NCBI RefSeq assembly: GCF_020229735.1
Contig: NZ_CP083455.1
Location: 97,001-161,000, forward strand
From: Deinococcus taeanensis
Lineage (GTDB): Bacteria; Deinococcota; Deinococci; Deinococcales; Deinococcaceae
Direction: 5' to 3'
Length of the DNA: 64,000 nucleotides
Within the stretch, counting starts at the first letter, position 1, and every line of letters starts with the position of its first letter. The position numbers and the translations under genes were made by a program. Under the pieces are notes generated by a model. That model worked only from the letters and a program-made list of their open reading frames with translations. It had not been told where the DNA came from and did no database searches. Shown here piece by piece: positions 47,198-59,660 of this stretch.

Positions 47198-49969
47198 GTG
47201 AACCGTTCCCCCCTGCTCCCGACCCTCACCGCTCTGCTGGTCCTGACCTCCACGGCCCACGCCCTGACGCCGGCAGGCACGGAAATCGTGAACCAGGCGC
47301 AGGCGGACTTCGTGCCGCCCAACCCGCAGGACCCCACGCAGGCCGTGTCGAACGTCGTGCGGACCGTGGTGCAGGCCGTGTGCTCGGTGAGCGTCGCGCC
47401 GGACGGCACGCCCGCGCAGCCCGGCCAGCGCGCCGCACTGCTGCCCGGGGAGCGCGCCACCTTCCAATACACCGTGGTGAACACCGGGAACACCACCGAG
47501 ACGTTCCCACTGACCCTGCGGACCGAGTCGCCCAGCACCATCAGCCCCGCCACGCAGCTTGTCCGTGACCTGAACGGGAACGGGCAGGCCGACCCGGACG
47601 AACCCACCGTGAGCACCGTGACGCTGGCGCCCGACGAGCAGGCGGCCGTGCTGGTGGTCGTCAGCGGCGCCGCGCAGGGCGAGGCCTACCTGAACCTGGT
47701 GAGCAGCTGCGCCGGCACCAGCGAGGACAGCAACAACGTGAGCCTCGTGCGGGTCGGACCGCCGCCCGTGCTGGACGTGCAGAAAACCTTCACGCCTGCC
47801 CTGGTGCGGCCCGGCACGGAAACCACCGTGACCGTCACGACCACCAACACCGGCCAGGGCGAAAGCCGCGAGGTGATCCTCACGGACCGGCTGGCCGAGC
47901 AGATCGCACGCGGCCTGCAGTTCGTGCCCGGCAGCGCCCACACGAACGCCGGCACCCTGGAGTACACCCAGGACGGCACCACGTGGAGCGCCACGGAACC
48001 CAGCCCGGTGCGCGGGGTGCGCGCACGCGTGCCCGCCCTGGCACCCGCCGCGGCCGTGACCCTGACCTTCCGGATGCTGGCCACCAACGACGCCGAAAAC
48101 CAGGCGTTCGTGAACACCGCCACCGCCCAGACCGGCGCCGGAACCGTGTCGGGCAGCGCTACCGCCGACGTGCGCTACCAGCCGGCGGTGGCCATCGGCC
48201 CGGCCGGCACGCCCGACGCGCCTGAAGGGAGCCCCGCCGACCAGCAGAACAAACCGCTGGCGGTCGCCGGGCAGCTGGTGTGCTTCGACCACACCGCCCG
48301 GAACACGGGGGACGTGCGCGACACGTACCGCGTGACCATCACGTACCCGCAGGGCGGCGCCACCGCCACGCTGTACGGCGAGAACGGCCAGCCGCTCGCG
48401 CAGCCCATCACGCTGGAGGCCGGGCAGAGCGCCCCGGTGCGTGTGTGCTACGACGCGCAGGTCGGCCCGCTGAACGCCCTGATCACCATTCGCGGGGACC
48501 GCGGCACCAGCAACGCCACGAGTGACGTCATCGGCACGGTCGAAAGTGGCCTGCCGGAACTGCGCAAGGCGTTCGAGGCGAGCACCCTGAACGCGGACAG
48601 TCAGAAAGTTGTAATACCTGAGGGCGGCACGGTCGCCACTGCTGACACCATCACCTACACCCTCAGTGTCCGTAACCCCTACACGCGCCCCCTCACGAAC
48701 GTCGTCCTGACCGATCCGCTGCCCGCTCACCTGGACCTGACCAGCGCCAGCACCGGCGCCCAGGTGACCGGCCAGCCCGGCGCGCAGGTCGTCACCTGGA
48801 CCCTGGAACGCCTGGAGGCCGGGGAAACCCGAACCCTGACAGTCGGCACCCGCGTCTCTGACCGCGCCGTGGACGGCGAATCCCTGCGCAACACCTTCAC
48901 CATGGTCAGCAGCGAACTGAACGGCACGCTGCCCAGCAACGAGGTACAGACCCCCGTCTGGAGCGGCCGCCTGGTGATCGAGAAGACCGTCAGCGCCGCC
49001 GAGGCCAATTACGGCGACAAGCTGACGTACACGCTGAGAATCACCAACCAGTCCACCACCACCGCCATCACCGGCGCCGTCGTGACCGACACGCCCGCCC
49101 CCGGCCTGGAGTACCTGAACGGCACCAGCACCCTGAACGGGCAGCCACTGAGTGACCCCAGCGTCAGTGGCGGCGTACTGCGCTGGACCGCCGGGGAACT
49201 CAAGCCCGGCCAGACCGCCACGATCACGTACCAGACACGCGTGACGCCCGAAGCGGGCAGCCAGATCGTGAACACCGTGGAAGTCACCGGGACCGGGGCG
49301 GGCGGCGCGCGCGCTGTCGCCAGCAACCGCGCCACCGCCACCACGAAACTCAACCCACTGAAATTCGCGCCTCTGGCCGATATTGTCGGCACTGTGTTCG
49401 TAGACCGCAACCGCAACGGCCTGTTCGACCCCCTCCTGGACCTCCCCGTGCCGCGCGCACGCCTCCTGCTCGCCGGCGGCCGCGAGGCCCTCACCGACGC
49501 GCGCGGCCGCTACGCCTTCCCGAACGTGGGCCTGGGCACGCAGGCGCTGCGCCTGGACCCCAACACCACCCCCTACCCCCCCCTGCACGTCCCGCAGGAC
49601 GGCGGCCTGAGCGGCACCCAGACGGTCTTCGTGCGGGGCCTGACCAGCGCGGACTTTCCGCTGGCGCCGCTCGGCGGGGAGATCAACGCGCTGCGCCGCA
49701 CCACCCTCACCATGGGGGACGTGCGTCTGGAGAAAACGGTATACGCCGTGGACGGCGGGTACGTGGTCACGCTGCGCCTGGTCACCCCGCGGACCCTGGA
49801 GAATCTGACGCTCACCGATCCCCTCCCAGTGGGCGCACAGCTGAAAGAAGGCAGAAATATTCACATTGGTACCTTCGGGGCAGGTGAACTGAACCTCACC
49901 TACCGCTTTGACTGGACGGGCGAGCCACGCGCCGCCACGACCGATCCGGTACTCAGCTGGAGGTACTGA
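47198..49969 (+). CDS. Secreted multi-DUF11 protein with Cna/SdrD-B-like domain (923 aa)
   Basis: Start GTG with AAGGAG 6 nt upstream, then the signal peptide [22 protein letters not shown]. At least four DUF11-like modules follow: near residues 75-180, 190-320 ([22 protein letters not shown]), 450-590 ([25 protein letters not shown]) and 590-720 ([24 protein letters not shown]). A Cna-B/SdrD-B-like domain starts at about 727 ([15 protein letters not shown]), and a final beta region ends in WRY. It probably spans and decorates the cell surface. Only 2 bp separate it from the giant barrel gene, so the two are coupled. Confidence 0.75.
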   Translation: MNRSPLLPTLTALLVLTSTAHALTPAGTEIVNQAQADFVPPNPQDPTQAVSNVVRTVVQAVCSVSVAPDGTPAQPGQRAALLPGERATFQYTVVNTGNTTETFPLTLRTESPSTISPATQLVRDLNGNGQADPDEPTVSTVTLAPDEQAAVLVVVSGAAQGEAYLNLVSSCAGTSEDSNNVSLVRVGPPPVLDVQKTFTPALVRPGTETTVTVTTTNTGQGESREVILTDRLAEQIARGLQFVPGSAHTNAGTLEYTQDGTTWSATEPSPVRGVRARVPALAPAAAVTLTFRMLATNDAENQAFVNTATAQTGAGTVSGSATADVRYQPAVAIGPAGTPDAPEGSPADQQNKPLAVAGQLVCFDHTARNTGDVRDTYRVTITYPQGGATATLYGENGQPLAQPITLEAGQSAPVRVCYDAQVGPLNALITIRGDRGTSNATSDVIGTVESGLPELRKAFEASTLNADSQKVVIPEGGTVATADTITYTLSVRNPYTRPLTNVVLTDPLPAHLDLTSASTGAQVTGQPGAQVVTWTLERLEAGETRTLTVGTRVSDRAVDGESLRNTFTMVSSELNGTLPSNEVQTPVWSGRLVIEKTVSAAEANYGDKLTYTLRITNQSTTTAITGAVVTDTPAPGLEYLNGTSTLNGQPLSDPSVSGGVLRWTAGELKPGQTATITYQTRVTPEAGSQIVNTVEVTGTGAGGARAVASNRATATTKLNPLKFAPLADIVGTVFVDRNRNGLFDPLLDLPVPRARLLLAGGREALTDARGRYAFPNVGLGTQALRLDPNTTPYPPLHVPQDGGLSGTQTVFVRGLTSADFPLAPLGGEINALRRTTLTMGDVRLEKTVYAVDGGYVVTLRLVTPRTLENLTLTDPLPVGAQLKEGRNIHIGTFGAGELNLTYRFDWTGEPRAATTDPVLSWRY

Positions 49970-49971
49970 AC

Positions 49972-52900
49972 GTGCAACCGGACTTCAAGCGCATCGCCAC
50001 TGCCCTCTCGGCCCTCATGGCCGTGAGTGTCAGTGCCTCCGCGCAGGAGATCAGCACCAGCCTGCCCCTGACCACCGTCGGCGACCGCCTGATGTGGTCC
50101 CTGGGCGACCAGGACCTGAACCTGGAGGTGCCTCTGGACGGTCCGGTTCGTCTGGAACTGTACAGCCCCCGCCTGGCCCCCAGCGACTACCGCGCCGACA
50201 CCTACTACGGTGATGAGCAGTACGACGCAGGCCGCCCCCAGGTCACCACGACCTTCACGGTGGTGCGCGACGACGGCACCATCCTCCTGACCCGCACCTT
50301 CACGCCCGGCGAGCACAGCTGGGAGACCCTGCTGAACCAGACGCTGCCCGCCGGGCGCTACCGCATCCGCGCCGCCACCGAAGGCAGCGGCAAGAACACC
50401 TTCGCCATCCGGCTGGCCGGCGTGAGCGCCGAAGTGAGCGCCGAACAGATCAGCGTGAATGTGCACAGCCGCGACTGGGTCCCGGCCGTGAACGTCACCA
50501 CGGACGGCCGCGCCCACACCCTGCGCCTGTACGACGGCGACGGCCCCCAGGAGCTTCAGGCCCGCCTGCGCGACGCGCAGGGCAACGTCTTTCCCCTGCA
50601 GGTCAGCGCCGACCTGAACCACACCGACCTGCCCCTGCCCGCCAAGGCCGGCACCTACACCGTGGAACTGCGTCAGCCGGCAACCGCGCAGCAGTTCAGC
50701 AACACGGTCGGGTTCAGCCTCGTGCGCGACGGCAGCCCCGCACCCATCACGGTCGCCCGTGTGGACCAGACCGGCACGCTGCGCGTCAGGGCCGAACTCG
50801 TTCTGCCCGGCGAAACCCGCTCCACCCGGGCCGCCGTGACGCTTGGCAAGACGCCCGTCACCATCGATGGCCGGCTGGAGCGGCGCGTCGTGGCCGGCAC
50901 GTACCCGGTGACGGCCGCCCCCGTCGCCGGTGCCCAGGTCACGGTCGGCACCTCCAGCGTCACCGTCCCCAGGGACGGCACCGGTGAAACCCTTGTGCAG
51001 ATCCGCCCCAGCGTCGGCCTGGATCTCCAGGCCGACAAGCTGGAGGTCTGCCAGGGTGACACCGTGACCGTCACGGCCCGCGCCGTCACCGCCTTTGCCG
51101 GGGACCTGCCCCTGGACCTCAGTCTCAGTGCCCCCGGCCTGGACAGTGAAGGGCGCCGCGCGCAGGGCACCCTGAGTGCCGCCCAGCCCGGCCAGGTGAC
51201 CCTGACCGCCACCGCCACGCGCCCCGGCCCGCTGACCGTCACCGCCCGCCTCGCCCCCTGGGGTGAGGAACGCCAGCTGCAGCTGAACGTTCTGCCGGAC
51301 ACCACCAGCCTGCAGGTGCAGCGCGAAACCCCCGCCGACGCACAGGTCGGCGAGGAGATCGACGTCAGCCTGCGCGTCACGAACACGGCCGCGCAGCCCG
51401 TCACGTACCGCGTGCAGGACACCCCCGCCGCCGGGCTCGACGCCCTGAGCGACACCGCCTTCACCGGCACCCTGGGCGCCGGCGAGACCCGCACCCTCCG
51501 TTACCGTGCCCGCGTCACGCAGGCCGGCCCACTGAGCCTGAACGCCCAGGTCAGCTCCGACACCTGCAGCGCCGTGCAGACCGCCAGCGCTCAGCTCACC
51601 GCCGAACCGGCGCCCACCGCGCCCGCCCTGGCCGAAGCCGTCACCCCTGCACCCGCAGAGGCAGCGGCTCCCCAGGCGCAGCGGGTCAGCACCGTCTCCC
51701 TGCCGTTCGACGCGCCGCGCCAGTCCACCGAGCTGGTCATCGCCCACCCCGCCACGACCGGCGCGACCTTCATTCCCGGCAGCGCCCGCCTGAACGGCCA
51801 GCCGCTCACCGACCCGGTGCGTGGCCCCAGCGGCACCCTGTACTGGGTGGTCATCCCCACCAGCGCCATGACGGCCACCAGCGCCGCCGTGCGCGGCACG
51901 GTCACGTACGACCTCACCCACACCGAAGCGCTCGATGAACTGGGCGAACCGGCCCTGCTGGCCCGCTTCAAGGGTGAACGCAGCGAGACGCTCCAGGGAC
52001 AGCTGGACCTGCAGGACCTGGCCGCCGCCCGTCCGCTGGACAGCGCCGAAGCGCTCACCGAGAACGACGGCGCGATCAAGTTCCCGCTCCGCGGCAGCCT
52101 GATCCGACTGCGTGACCGCATCAACGTGACCGTGGAAGTGCCTGACGACCAGGCGGCGGCCCTGACCGTGAACGGTCAGGAAATCAGCACCGACCGGATC
52201 GGCGAGACCACCACCGACCCCGCCCGCGGCGTGCGCCGGCTCACGTACGTGGGCGTGCCGCTGAAAGCCGGCCAGAACACCCTGCAGTTCGGGAATGACA
52301 CGGTCAGCGTGCAGCTGGTCGGCGCGACTGTACGCACCGAGGTCACGCCCGTGAACCTCACTGCCGACGGCGCCACGCCGCTGCGCGTAAAACTCCGCAC
52401 CCTGGACGCCAACGGCAACCTCAGCGCTCAGGGCAGCGTGACCGTCACCAGCAACCTTGAACCCCGCAACGCCGACGCCCTGCCCGGCGAATCCGGTTAC
52501 CAGGTGCGCCTCATCAACGGCGAGGGTGAACTTGTCCTGCAGCCCCAGTCGGCGCCCACCACCCTGAAACTGAACGTCCAGCAGGGTCAGGACACCAGGA
52601 CCTATACCTTCGACGTGAAGCCCGACAGCAGCCGCGTCGGCGTGGGCGTCGTCAGTGCCACCCTTGGCCTGGACGGCAGCCTGAGCCTCGGCAACGACCT
52701 CACCTGGCAGGCCCGCGCCTCCTACGAAGGGCCGCTTGCCGGCGGCAAACTGTACGTCGCGGCCAACAAGGACGGCCTGCCCACCGACACCGACCCCCAG
52801 AAACGCTTCGCGGCCTACGGGGACGCCAGCACCCAGGCGGTTGCGCTGCAGGGCATCGACCCCATCGGCATCCGTTACGACCACCCTAGCTTCCGCGCCG

Positions 52901-54807
52901 AGTACCGCCGCAGCAGCCTCCCCATTGACGTGCTGCCCGTCCGTGAACAGCTGACCGCCCTGACCGTCAGCAGCAAGAGCACCCCCCAGGTCAGCGGCTT
53001 CGCGGCCCTCGTGCCCAACGACCGCGTGCACGACGTCCTCGTTCCCGAAAACACCCGCCTGCTGCGGCTCACGCACGGCGACGTCTCCGAAGGCAGCGAA
53101 ACCCTGGAGGTCGTGACGCTGGAACGCGGCACCGGCAAGGACCTCGGCCACGTCACGCTGCAACGCAACGTGGACTACGTCCTGGACACCCGCACCGGCA
53201 TCATCACGCTCGCCCGCACCCTGGATCACGTTGACCCCAGCCTCAACGACCTGCGCGTGCAGGCCACCTACCGCCTGAACAGCGCCCTGGACCAGCGCAA
53301 GCTGGCGTACGGCGCGCAGGTCAAGTACCAGGCCGCGCAGGGCAGTGTCGGCGTGGCCGCCGTCAGCCTTGACGGCACCGTGACCGCCGGCGCGCGCGCC
53401 ACGTACGACAACGGCACGACCCGCGCCGACGGTCTGCTCGCCTACTCCAGCGGCTTTCAGGCCAGCGCAGATTTCAGCACCAGCCTCGGCCGCAGCGCCA
53501 TCCAGGCCCGCGTGCGCTACCAGGACGGCACCTACGAGGGCCTCGCGCCCTTCACGGCCGGCCTGACCGCCAGCGCCAGCGTCGACACGCGCCTGACCAC
53601 CAGCCTCAGCAGCAACGTGCAGGCCGAGTACCACGACACCCTGAGCACCGCCGACACCCGCACCCAGGGTGGCAGCGTCACCGCGCGCGCCGACTACCGC
53701 CTCGCGCCTTTCAGCGTCGGCGCCGGCGTGAAGTACGCCTTCGGTGACCAGTACGGCGTGGGTGCGGTGATCAGCGCCGGGTACCACCAGGCGCCTGTGG
53801 ACATCGACGTGCGCCACACCCAGCCGCTCGCCGGGGCGGCGGGCGGCAACCTGACCCCTGTGACCAGCGTCAGCGCCCGCTACGCCCTGACCGACACCGT
53901 GACGGTCGGCGTGACCGATGAGATCAACTGGACCACCGGCCACAACGCCGCCCTGACCCTCAGCAGCCGTCTGGGCAACACCAACTACCAGGTGGCGTAC
54001 GACCTGCCCACCGCGGGCGGCCAGGGCAACCGCGCGCGCTTCGGCGTCAGCACCACCTCCGCCCTGACCGACCACCTGACCGCCGGCCTCCGCGGCAGCG
54101 CCACCTACGACATCGGCAGCAAAAGCGCCGAGGCGGGCGCCGGCGCCGACCTGAACTACAAGACCGACACGCTCAGCGCCACGGTCGGCACCGATCTCAC
54201 CACAGGCGACAGGGGTTTCGGCGTGGTTCTGCGCGGCGGCGTCAGTGGCAGTCTCGGCGAGCACCTGACCCTCACCGCCGACGGTCTCGTGGAATTCGGC
54301 GCCGGAAAGAACGGCCAGCGGGCCGCGCTGGGCTTCGCGTACCGCGACCGGACCTTCAATGCCCTGGGCACGGTCCGCTACGTCAACGGCACGCTGGCCG
54401 GCAACCAGCCTGAACTCAGCAGCAACCTCGCCGCCGAGTACCGCCAGCCCACCTGGTCGGTGCGCGCCGGTGTGGACACCCGCACCATGCTGAACGATTC
54501 CGACAGCTTCACCGCGCAGCTGGGTCTGGGCGGCACCTACTACGTCAACGACCGCGTCGGTATCGGCGCCTGGGGCCGCGTCCTCACCCAGCCTGGCACC
54601 AGTACCACCCAGTACGGCTACGGCCTGGAAGCCAGTGTCCGCGCGCTGCCCGGCACCTGGATTACCGCCGGGTACAACCCCGTGGGCTTCAACGGCCTGG
54701 GCACCAGCTACACCCGCCAGGGCGCGTACCTGCGCGTGGACCTGACCCTCGACGACTCGACAGGGCAGAAGCCGGCTCAGCACGCAGAGTCCACGGGCGA
54801 CTCCTGA
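49972..54807 (+). CDS. Giant surface protein with probable C-terminal outer-membrane beta-barrel (1611 aa)
   Basis: Start GTG, then the signal peptide ending ASAQ. The N-terminal ~1000 residues are beta-sandwich modules, including a DUF11-like unit at ~450-530 and one with [16 protein letters not shown] near 600. From about residue 880 to the end the sequence alternates polar and hydrophobic residues in many short strands ([40 protein letters not shown] segments), typical of an outer-membrane barrel; the last strand is [12 protein letters not shown] followed by a 16-residue hydrophilic tail. It looks like the membrane component of the cluster. Not a TonB receptor: no plug domain is evident. 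Confidence 0.75.
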   Translation: MQPDFKRIATALSALMAVSVSASAQEISTSLPLTTVGDRLMWSLGDQDLNLEVPLDGPVRLELYSPRLAPSDYRADTYYGDEQYDAGRPQVTTTFTVVRDDGTILLTRTFTPGEHSWETLLNQTLPAGRYRIRAATEGSGKNTFAIRLAGVSAEVSAEQISVNVHSRDWVPAVNVTTDGRAHTLRLYDGDGPQELQARLRDAQGNVFPLQVSADLNHTDLPLPAKAGTYTVELRQPATAQQFSNTVGFSLVRDGSPAPITVARVDQTGTLRVRAELVLPGETRSTRAAVTLGKTPVTIDGRLERRVVAGTYPVTAAPVAGAQVTVGTSSVTVPRDGTGETLVQIRPSVGLDLQADKLEVCQGDTVTVTARAVTAFAGDLPLDLSLSAPGLDSEGRRAQGTLSAAQPGQVTLTATATRPGPLTVTARLAPWGEERQLQLNVLPDTTSLQVQRETPADAQVGEEIDVSLRVTNTAAQPVTYRVQDTPAAGLDALSDTAFTGTLGAGETRTLRYRARVTQAGPLSLNAQVSSDTCSAVQTASAQLTAEPAPTAPALAEAVTPAPAEAAAPQAQRVSTVSLPFDAPRQSTELVIAHPATTGATFIPGSARLNGQPLTDPVRGPSGTLYWVVIPTSAMTATSAAVRGTVTYDLTHTEALDELGEPALLARFKGERSETLQGQLDLQDLAAARPLDSAEALTENDGAIKFPLRGSLIRLRDRINVTVEVPDDQAAALTVNGQEISTDRIGETTTDPARGVRRLTYVGVPLKAGQNTLQFGNDTVSVQLVGATVRTEVTPVNLTADGATPLRVKLRTLDANGNLSAQGSVTVTSNLEPRNADALPGESGYQVRLINGEGELVLQPQSAPTTLKLNVQQGQDTRTYTFDVKPDSSRVGVGVVSATLGLDGSLSLGNDLTWQARASYEGPLAGGKLYVAANKDGLPTDTDPQKRFAAYGDASTQAVALQGIDPIGIRYDHPSFRAEYRRSSLPIDVLPVREQLTALTVSSKSTPQVSGFAALVPNDRVHDVLVPENTRLLRLTHGDVSEGSETLEVVTLERGTGKDLGHVTLQRNVDYVLDTRTGIITLARTLDHVDPSLNDLRVQATYRLNSALDQRKLAYGAQVKYQAAQGSVGVAAVSLDGTVTAGARATYDNGTTRADGLLAYSSGFQASADFSTSLGRSAIQARVRYQDGTYEGLAPFTAGLTASASVDTRLTTSLSSNVQAEYHDTLSTADTRTQGGSVTARADYRLAPFSVGAGVKYAFGDQYGVGAVISAGYHQAPVDIDVRHTQPLAGAAGGNLTPVTSVSARYALTDTVTVGVTDEINWTTGHNAALTLSSRLGNTNYQVAYDLPTAGGQGNRARFGVSTTSALTDHLTAGLRGSATYDIGSKSAEAGAGADLNYKTDTLSATVGTDLTTGDRGFGVVLRGGVSGSLGEHLTLTADGLVEFGAGKNGQRAALGFAYRDRTFNALGTVRYVNGTLAGNQPELSSNLAAEYRQPTWSVRAGVDTRTMLNDSDSFTAQLGLGGTYYVNDRVGIGAWGRVLTQPGTSTTQYGYGLEASVRALPGTWITAGYNPVGFNGLGTSYTRQGAYLRVDLTLDDSTGQKPAQHAESTGDS

Positions 54808-54915
54808 AACGGCGGCGCCGCACTTCGTCCCTACCCGGCGGGGCGCCACAGCTCTGAGCTGATCAGACTGCGGCCCCGCGTCCGCCTGCCTGACCCCCTG
54901 AAAGAGAGGATGTGA

Positions 54916-57432
54916 ATGACGGTCACCCTGACCCCCCTGCTTCGACGCACCGCCCGCACCCTGACCCGGCGGGGCCTTCCGCTGCCCCTCCTGCTGACCG
55001 GCCTGGCGGGCGCTGCCGGTCTGGACCTGCAGTTCACCGGTGGAACCGCAGTGCCCGGCGGCGGCGCCTGCACGCTGACCCTGAACAGCCGCTGCCGTTT
55101 CAACAACGTGATCAGCGGCCTGAGCAGCACGTCCCCGCTGCAACGCGACGTCATCGTGACAGTGACCCGACTGAATGCTGCGACGCTAGTCGCGGCCTTC
55201 GACAATGAAGCCCCGAACCTCACCACGCCGCCCGTGCCGGTCGCCACGGCCGCGCAGTTCTTCGCGCCGACGGTGCAACCCACCCAGACCAGCGCCAACA
55301 TCACGGGCTGGGCCGAGTTCACCTTTGACGTGGTGACTGCCGGAGGCGCCGCTCCTGCCGTGGGAGGCGGCACAGCTGCCCTCCCCGGAACGTTCTGGGT
55401 CTCCACGTTCGACACGGACGGGGACAGCGGCACCTTGCGGGAATTTGTTGAATTCCTGGGCGTGCCTGCCGGCGACACGGGTCTGGCCACCGGGGTGACC
55501 AGCACTCTCTCGGCAGCGACGGCCGTAGACGGCGGCGTGCTGTACCAGGGCAGCGCCACCGTGCAGCCGGGCATCGCCACCGCCAACGAACATAAAGCGA
55601 GCGCCCTCTACACCAACCAGGCCAGTTTCAAACTGGTGTACGGGGCCCGCACCGGCGCCAATGGCAGCACGTCGGGCGGTCGCCTGACGGCCTTCGACTT
55701 CTACCGCCCGGACGCCGTGCTGCTGCGGCCGGTCCTGGACGGCTTCAAGTCCGTGGTCCTCACCGCCGATGCGGACGGAAGCGGCACCATCACGCCTGGT
55801 GACACCCTCACCTACCGCGTCACGTACGTGAACACCGGAAACGCCGCAGTTAGTGGCCTGCAGATCACCGATACGCTGCCCACAGGGGTGAGCGTCACCT
55901 CGCCCGGCGCGCAGACCGTCACGATCAACGGCGCAGTGACCGCTTCGGCCGTCAACAGCACCTACACCGGCAGCGGCGCGGCGACACAGCTGCTCAGCGG
56001 CCCCCAGACCATCCCTGCCAACGGGACCCTCAGCGTCAGCATTCCCGTCCGGGCCCAGGCAGTGGACACTGGCACGACTGTGAGCAACCAGGCCAGCGCC
56101 ACGGCCACCGGCCTGACCGCTGTCCTGACCGACAACGTGGACACCGCCACGCCCTTCCTGCCGGCGGTGACTGCCGCCGCAGGCTGGCCCGGGGTGCCTG
56201 CCGGCAGCGTTGTTCAGGCGCAGACCGCGGGGACCAGCCCCACGACGGTCACCATCCAGCCGGCTGCGGACCTGCTCCTCACAAAAAGCAACGGGGCAAG
56301 CAGTGTCAATGCGGGCGGAACCACGGTGTACACCATCACCCTGACCAACAACGGCCCCAGTGGCGCGAACGGGACGCTGCTGCGTGACCCGGCCGCCGCT
56401 GGCCTGAACAAAACCGCTGCCACCTGCACCGCCAGTGGCGGAGCTGTCTGTCCCGCTGTCACGGCCACCACCCTGGAAGCCGGGGTGAGCGTCGCGACCC
56501 TGCCGGCCGGCGGCCGGATCACCCTGACCGTGACTGCCGCCGTCACCGCCACGGGCGGGTCGGTCAGTAACAGCGTGACCGCCACCCTTCCCAGCGGCAC
56601 GGCGGACCCGACCCCCACCGGCACCGTGACCGACACCGACACCGTCACGCCCGTCGCTGACCTGAGCGTGAGCAAAACCGGCCCTGGCTTCGCGAAACCA
56701 GGGGAGACCCTCACGTACACCCTGACCCTCACGAACGCAGGTCCCAGCGCCGCCAGCAGCGTCACCCTGACCGACCCGCTGCCCGCCGGGCTGACCTACG
56801 TGAGCAGCAGCCCGGCGGCGGCCGTGAGTGGCCAGACCCTCACCTGGACGCTCGCCAGTCTGGCGTCCGGGGCCACGCAGACCATGACGGTAACCGCAAC
56901 CGCGCCGGGCCCCGCGACGCTCAGCAGCACGCCTGCGGCCCGTACCCTCACGAACACGGCCACCGTGAGCAGCTCAACAAGCGACCCGGGCAGTGCAAAT
57001 AACTCTGGCACGGCCGTGACCCAGCTGGTGAATGCACGGCTGGTCAAAACAGTGCGCAACGTGACGCAGAACGCAGCGTCCGGGACGAGTGGCGGCGGTC
57101 TGCCCGGTGAGGTGCTGGAGTACTGCGTCGCGTTCAGCAATGAGGGAGGCGTGGCGCTGCCGAACTTCGTACTGGAGGATCAGGTGCCGGCCAGCACGAC
57201 TGCCCAGCTGGACGGGTACGACGCTCAGGAGCCCAGCGCAGCCACAGGCTTCGGCATGAAGCTGACGCGGGGCGCTGCCGTGACCTACCTGACCAGCGCG
57301 GCAGACGCGACCGATAAGGGCACGCTGAGCGGCGCAGCGGGCAGCTTTGGGCGGGGCACCATGACGGTCACGCTGGGCACGCTGGCCGTGAACGAGCAGG
57401 GCAGCGCCTGCTTCCGCACGACCATCCGCTGA
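54916..57432 (+). CDS. Secreted DUF11-repeat protein, last gene of the surface cluster (838 aa)
   Basis: After a basic leader ([20 protein letters not shown]) and a hydrophobic core, the mature part starts near residue 37. Residues ~37-270 form a Cys-containing domain ([16 protein letters not shown]) I do not recognise. DUF11-like units follow at about 280-395 ([22 protein letters not shown]), 455-570 ([22 protein letters not shown]) and 580-690 ([21 protein letters not shown]), then a C-terminal unit ending in [14 protein letters not shown] strong terminator follows. Starts 108 bp after the barrel gene. Confidence 0.72.
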   Translation: MTVTLTPLLRRTARTLTRRGLPLPLLLTGLAGAAGLDLQFTGGTAVPGGGACTLTLNSRCRFNNVISGLSSTSPLQRDVIVTVTRLNAATLVAAFDNEAPNLTTPPVPVATAAQFFAPTVQPTQTSANITGWAEFTFDVVTAGGAAPAVGGGTAALPGTFWVSTFDTDGDSGTLREFVEFLGVPAGDTGLATGVTSTLSAATAVDGGVLYQGSATVQPGIATANEHKASALYTNQASFKLVYGARTGANGSTSGGRLTAFDFYRPDAVLLRPVLDGFKSVVLTADADGSGTITPGDTLTYRVTYVNTGNAAVSGLQITDTLPTGVSVTSPGAQTVTINGAVTASAVNSTYTGSGAATQLLSGPQTIPANGTLSVSIPVRAQAVDTGTTVSNQASATATGLTAVLTDNVDTATPFLPAVTAAAGWPGVPAGSVVQAQTAGTSPTTVTIQPAADLLLTKSNGASSVNAGGTTVYTITLTNNGPSGANGTLLRDPAAAGLNKTAATCTASGGAVCPAVTATTLEAGVSVATLPAGGRITLTVTAAVTATGGSVSNSVTATLPSGTADPTPTGTVTDTDTVTPVADLSVSKTGPGFAKPGETLTYTLTLTNAGPSAASSVTLTDPLPAGLTYVSSSPAAAVSGQTLTWTLASLASGATQTMTVTATAPGPATLSSTPAARTLTNTATVSSSTSDPGSANNSGTAVTQLVNARLVKTVRNVTQNAASGTSGGGLPGEVLEYCVAFSNEGGVALPNFVLEDQVPASTTAQLDGYDAQEPSAATGFGMKLTRGAAVTYLTSAADATDKGTLSGAAGSFGRGTMTVTLGTLAVNEQGSACFRTTIR

Positions 57433-57444
57433 CCTGCATCCGGG

Positions 57445-57476
57445 CTGGACCTCTGCGCGTTTGTGCAGAGGTCCAG
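57445..57476 (+). terminator. Terminator of the surface cluster
   Basis: A perfect 12-bp stem CTGGACCTCTGC / GCAGAGGTCCAG with an 8-nt loop, followed by TTCT. Confidence 0.8.
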
Positions 57477-57507
57477 TTCTGCTGATCGCCGGGGGGGCGG
57501 CAGCCCC

Positions 57508-57513
57508 TAGAAT
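57508..57513 (+). promoter_or_regulatory. -10 element TAGAAT, leaderless start of the EamA gene
   Basis: TAGAAT ends 7 nt before the ATG at 57521. Confidence 0.45.
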
Positions 57514-57520
57514 CCCGGGC

Positions 57521-58429
57521 ATGTCTGCCCGTGCGCGCGGCGTCCTGCTGCTGATCCTGGTGACCTGCCTGTGGGGCAGCACCTTCGCCGTCGTGAAAAC
57601 CCTCAGTGAGCTGCTGCCGCCGGCCACGTTGATCTTCTGGCGGTTCCTGATCGGTACGCTCGCGCTGCTGCCGCTGCTATGGCTGCGTCGCCCGGCCTCC
57701 GGTCAGGTGGCGGCAGGTGCTGGGCCGCGCGGCGCCCTGTGGCGGGACGGACTGGTTCTGGGCGCGTGGCTGATCGCGGGGTACGGCACGCAGACCATCG
57801 CGCTGCACACCACGTCGGCCAACCGCGCGGCGTTCTTCACGGCGCTGAGCGTGGTGCTCGTGCCGCTGTGGCTGGTGATCGCGCAGCGCCGCCGCATGCC
57901 GGGCGCCCTGTGGGGCGCGCTGCCGCTGGCGGTGGCGGGACTGGCCCTGCTGTCCTGGGAGGGAGGCGCCCTGGTGGCCGGGGACGGGTGGGCGCTGGCG
58001 TGCGCGGTGACGTACGCGGGATTCATTGTGACCCTGGAGCGCATGGCGGGCCGGCACGGCGCGCTGCCGTTCACGCTGGCGCAGGTGCTGAGCGTGACCG
58101 CGCTGGCGTTCGTGTGGGTGCTGGTCAGCGCGCCCGGCGCGGCGCTGCCGCCTGCGGCTGCCTGGGGCCCCCTGCTGTACCTGGGGATTGCGGCGACCGC
58201 GCTGACCACGCTGTTCCAGACGATCGGACAGCGGTGGGTGTCGGCAGCGGAGGCCAGTCTGATCTACGCGCTGGAGCCGGTCACGGCCACCCTGTTCAGT
58301 TTCGTGCTGATCCGCGAGCAGGTGGGGGCGCGGGGCGCCCTGGGGGGCGCGCTGGTGGTGGTGGCCACCGTGCTCAGCCAGCGCGCGGACCGGCCGCACG
58401 CGGAAACCCCGGCCGTGCAGGTCGAGTAG
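57521..58429 (+). CDS. EamA/DMT-family transporter
   Basis: A 302-aa inner-membrane protein with ten helices and the EamA internal repeat: [30 protein letters not shown] in the first half and the matching [36 protein letters not shown] in the second. Members export amino acids, purines or drugs; the substrate here is unknown. The ATG at 57521 begins the first helix and has TAGAAT 7 nt upstream. Convergent with the CvpA-like gene. Confidence 0.88.
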   Translation: MSARARGVLLLILVTCLWGSTFAVVKTLSELLPPATLIFWRFLIGTLALLPLLWLRRPASGQVAAGAGPRGALWRDGLVLGAWLIAGYGTQTIALHTTSANRAAFFTALSVVLVPLWLVIAQRRRMPGALWGALPLAVAGLALLSWEGGALVAGDGWALACAVTYAGFIVTLERMAGRHGALPFTLAQVLSVTALAFVWVLVSAPGAALPPAAAWGPLLYLGIAATALTTLFQTIGQRWVSAAEASLIYALEPVTATLFSFVLIREQVGARGALGGALVVVATVLSQRADRPHAETPAVQVE

Positions 58430-58437
58430 CGCCGGGT

Positions 58438-58917
58438 TCAGCGCCGGGTCTGGTCGGGAATCAGCAGGGTTTTCAGGGCGGCGTTGCTGCCCCACACGCC
58501 GTGCAGACCGCTTTGCACGACGGAGTTCCGCACGGCGCGGTACACGGCCGGCGGCAGGCTCACGGACGGGTACACGCCGCGGGCCCCCTGGGCGTCCACG
58601 CGCAGGTCCATCGGGAAGTTCAGGGCCATGGCGGCGATGAGCACGCCGCCCAGCACGAACCCGCCGGCCGCGCCGGCACCCAGGTGCCAGGGCTCCTCCA
58701 GGGGCGTGTGAATCAGCCGGGTGATGGCCACGCCTGCACCTGCGCCCAGCAGCGCGCCCAGGATCAGGGCGACGGGGGCGCCGCCCAGGGAGTTCGCGAG
58801 AAACGCGGCCGTCACGCCGCCCAGGCCCCAGGCCAGGCCGCTCAGGCCCCGGCGGGCGCCCAGGGCGGTCAGGGCAGCCCAGAGGGTCACCAGCAGCGCA
58901 TCGAACCACGTGATCAC
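58438..58917 (-). CDS. CvpA-like membrane protein
   Basis: A 159-aa protein with about four membrane helices: ITWFDALLVTLWAALTALGARRGL at the start is the CvpA (colicin V production) signature, followed by LAWGLGGVTAAFLANSL and a Gly-rich helix. The C-terminal ~45 residues are polar. CvpA-family proteins affect envelope stability; their mechanism is uncertain. The GTG start at 58917 is supported by TAGACT 7 nt upstream. The longer frame adds 32 residues with no membrane or family character. Confidence 0.65.
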   Translation of the reverse strand: MITWFDALLVTLWAALTALGARRGLSGLAWGLGGVTAAFLANSLGGAPVALILGALLGAGAGVAITRLIHTPLEEPWHLGAGAAGGFVLGGVLIAAMALNFPMDLRVDAQGARGVYPSVSLPPAVYRAVRNSVVQSGLHGVWGSNAALKTLLIPDQTRR

Positions 58918-58924
58918 GGCAGGC

Positions 58925-58930
58925 AGTCTA
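58925..58930 (-). promoter_or_regulatory. -10 element TAGACT deciding the CvpA-like GTG start
   Basis: TAGACT on the reverse strand ends 7 nt before the GTG at 58917. Confidence 0.5.
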
Positions 58931-59003
58931 CAGGGGCGCCGCTGACAAAATTCTGCGGGCGCGGATGGCGGCGTGGCTTCCGGTGCGTCCCGGCCGGCTG
59001 CTC

Positions 59004-59009
59004 TAGACT
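59004..59009 (+). promoter_or_regulatory. -10 element TAGACT, leaderless start of the response regulator
   Basis: TAGACT ends 6 nt before the ATG at 59016. Confidence 0.5.
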
Positions 59010-59015
59010 GCACGT

Positions 59016-59660
59016 ATGATTCGCGTTTTGCTCGTGGATGATCACGCGTTGTTCCGTCAGGGGCTGCGCAGCCTGCTGGAGTCCGAGGGAATGCGCGTGA
59101 TCGGGGAGGCCGCCAACGGCCGTGAAGCCATCCGCTACGCCGCCGATACGCACCCGGACGTGATTCTGATGGATATTCAGATGCCTGAACTTGATGGCGT
59201 GAAGGCCACGCAGAGCATCCTGGAAATCGATCCGAACGCCCGGGTGATCATGATCACCATGTACCGCCAGGACCGGTACGTGTTCGAGGCCGTGAAGGCC
59301 GGCGCACGTGGGTACGTGCTGAAGGACGCGGACGCGGCAACCCTGCTGGACGTGATCCGCCGCGTGGCGGCCGGCGAGGCGCTGCTCGACGCCGACATGG
59401 CGCAGAACGTGCTGGATGACTTCCGGGACAAGCGTGAGGAGCTGCCCAGCGAGAAGCACGCCGACCTGAACGAGCGCGAGACGATGATCCTGAAACTGCT
59501 CGCGCAGGGGTTCTCCAACCAGGACATCGCGCTGCGCCTGGACATCAGTGAGAAGACCGTGCGCAACCGCCTGTCGGAGATCTTCACGAAATTGCAGCTG
59601 AACAACCGCACGCAGGCGGCCCTGTACGCCATCCGGGAGGGGATCGCCAACCTTGAGTAA
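59016..59660 (+). CDS. NarL/LuxR-type response regulator
   Basis: A 214-aa two-component regulator. The receiver domain has the acidic pair in [10 protein letters not shown], the phosphorylated Asp53 in [13 protein letters not shown], Thr/Met in ITMYRQD, and Lys in GYVLKDAD. The LuxR-type helix-turn-helix spans about residues 148-205 ([24 protein letters not shown]). No histidine kinase is adjacent, so the partner is encoded elsewhere. The gene overlaps the next small gene by 8 bp, and that one overlaps the serine hydrolase, forming one translational unit. Confidence 0.92.
   Translation: MIRVLLVDDHALFRQGLRSLLESEGMRVIGEAANGREAIRYAADTHPDVILMDIQMPELDGVKATQSILEIDPNARVIMITMYRQDRYVFEAVKAGARGYVLKDADAATLLDVIRRVAAGEALLDADMAQNVLDDFRDKREELPSEKHADLNERETMILKLLAQGFSNQDIALRLDISEKTVRNRLSEIFTKLQLNNRTQAALYAIREGIANLE

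Noticed and set aside
47105..49864. Reverse-strand open frame of 919 codons across the 923-aa gene
   Set aside because: It is the same shadow effect as above; no start signal and no recognisable domain.
49900..55143. Reverse-strand open frame of 1747 codons across the giant barrel gene
   Set aside because: It has Gly/Gln/Val/Arg-biased sequence without domain motifs and mirrors the ACC/GCC/GGC codon bias of the forward gene, which has a signal peptide, ribosome context and barrel-like strands.
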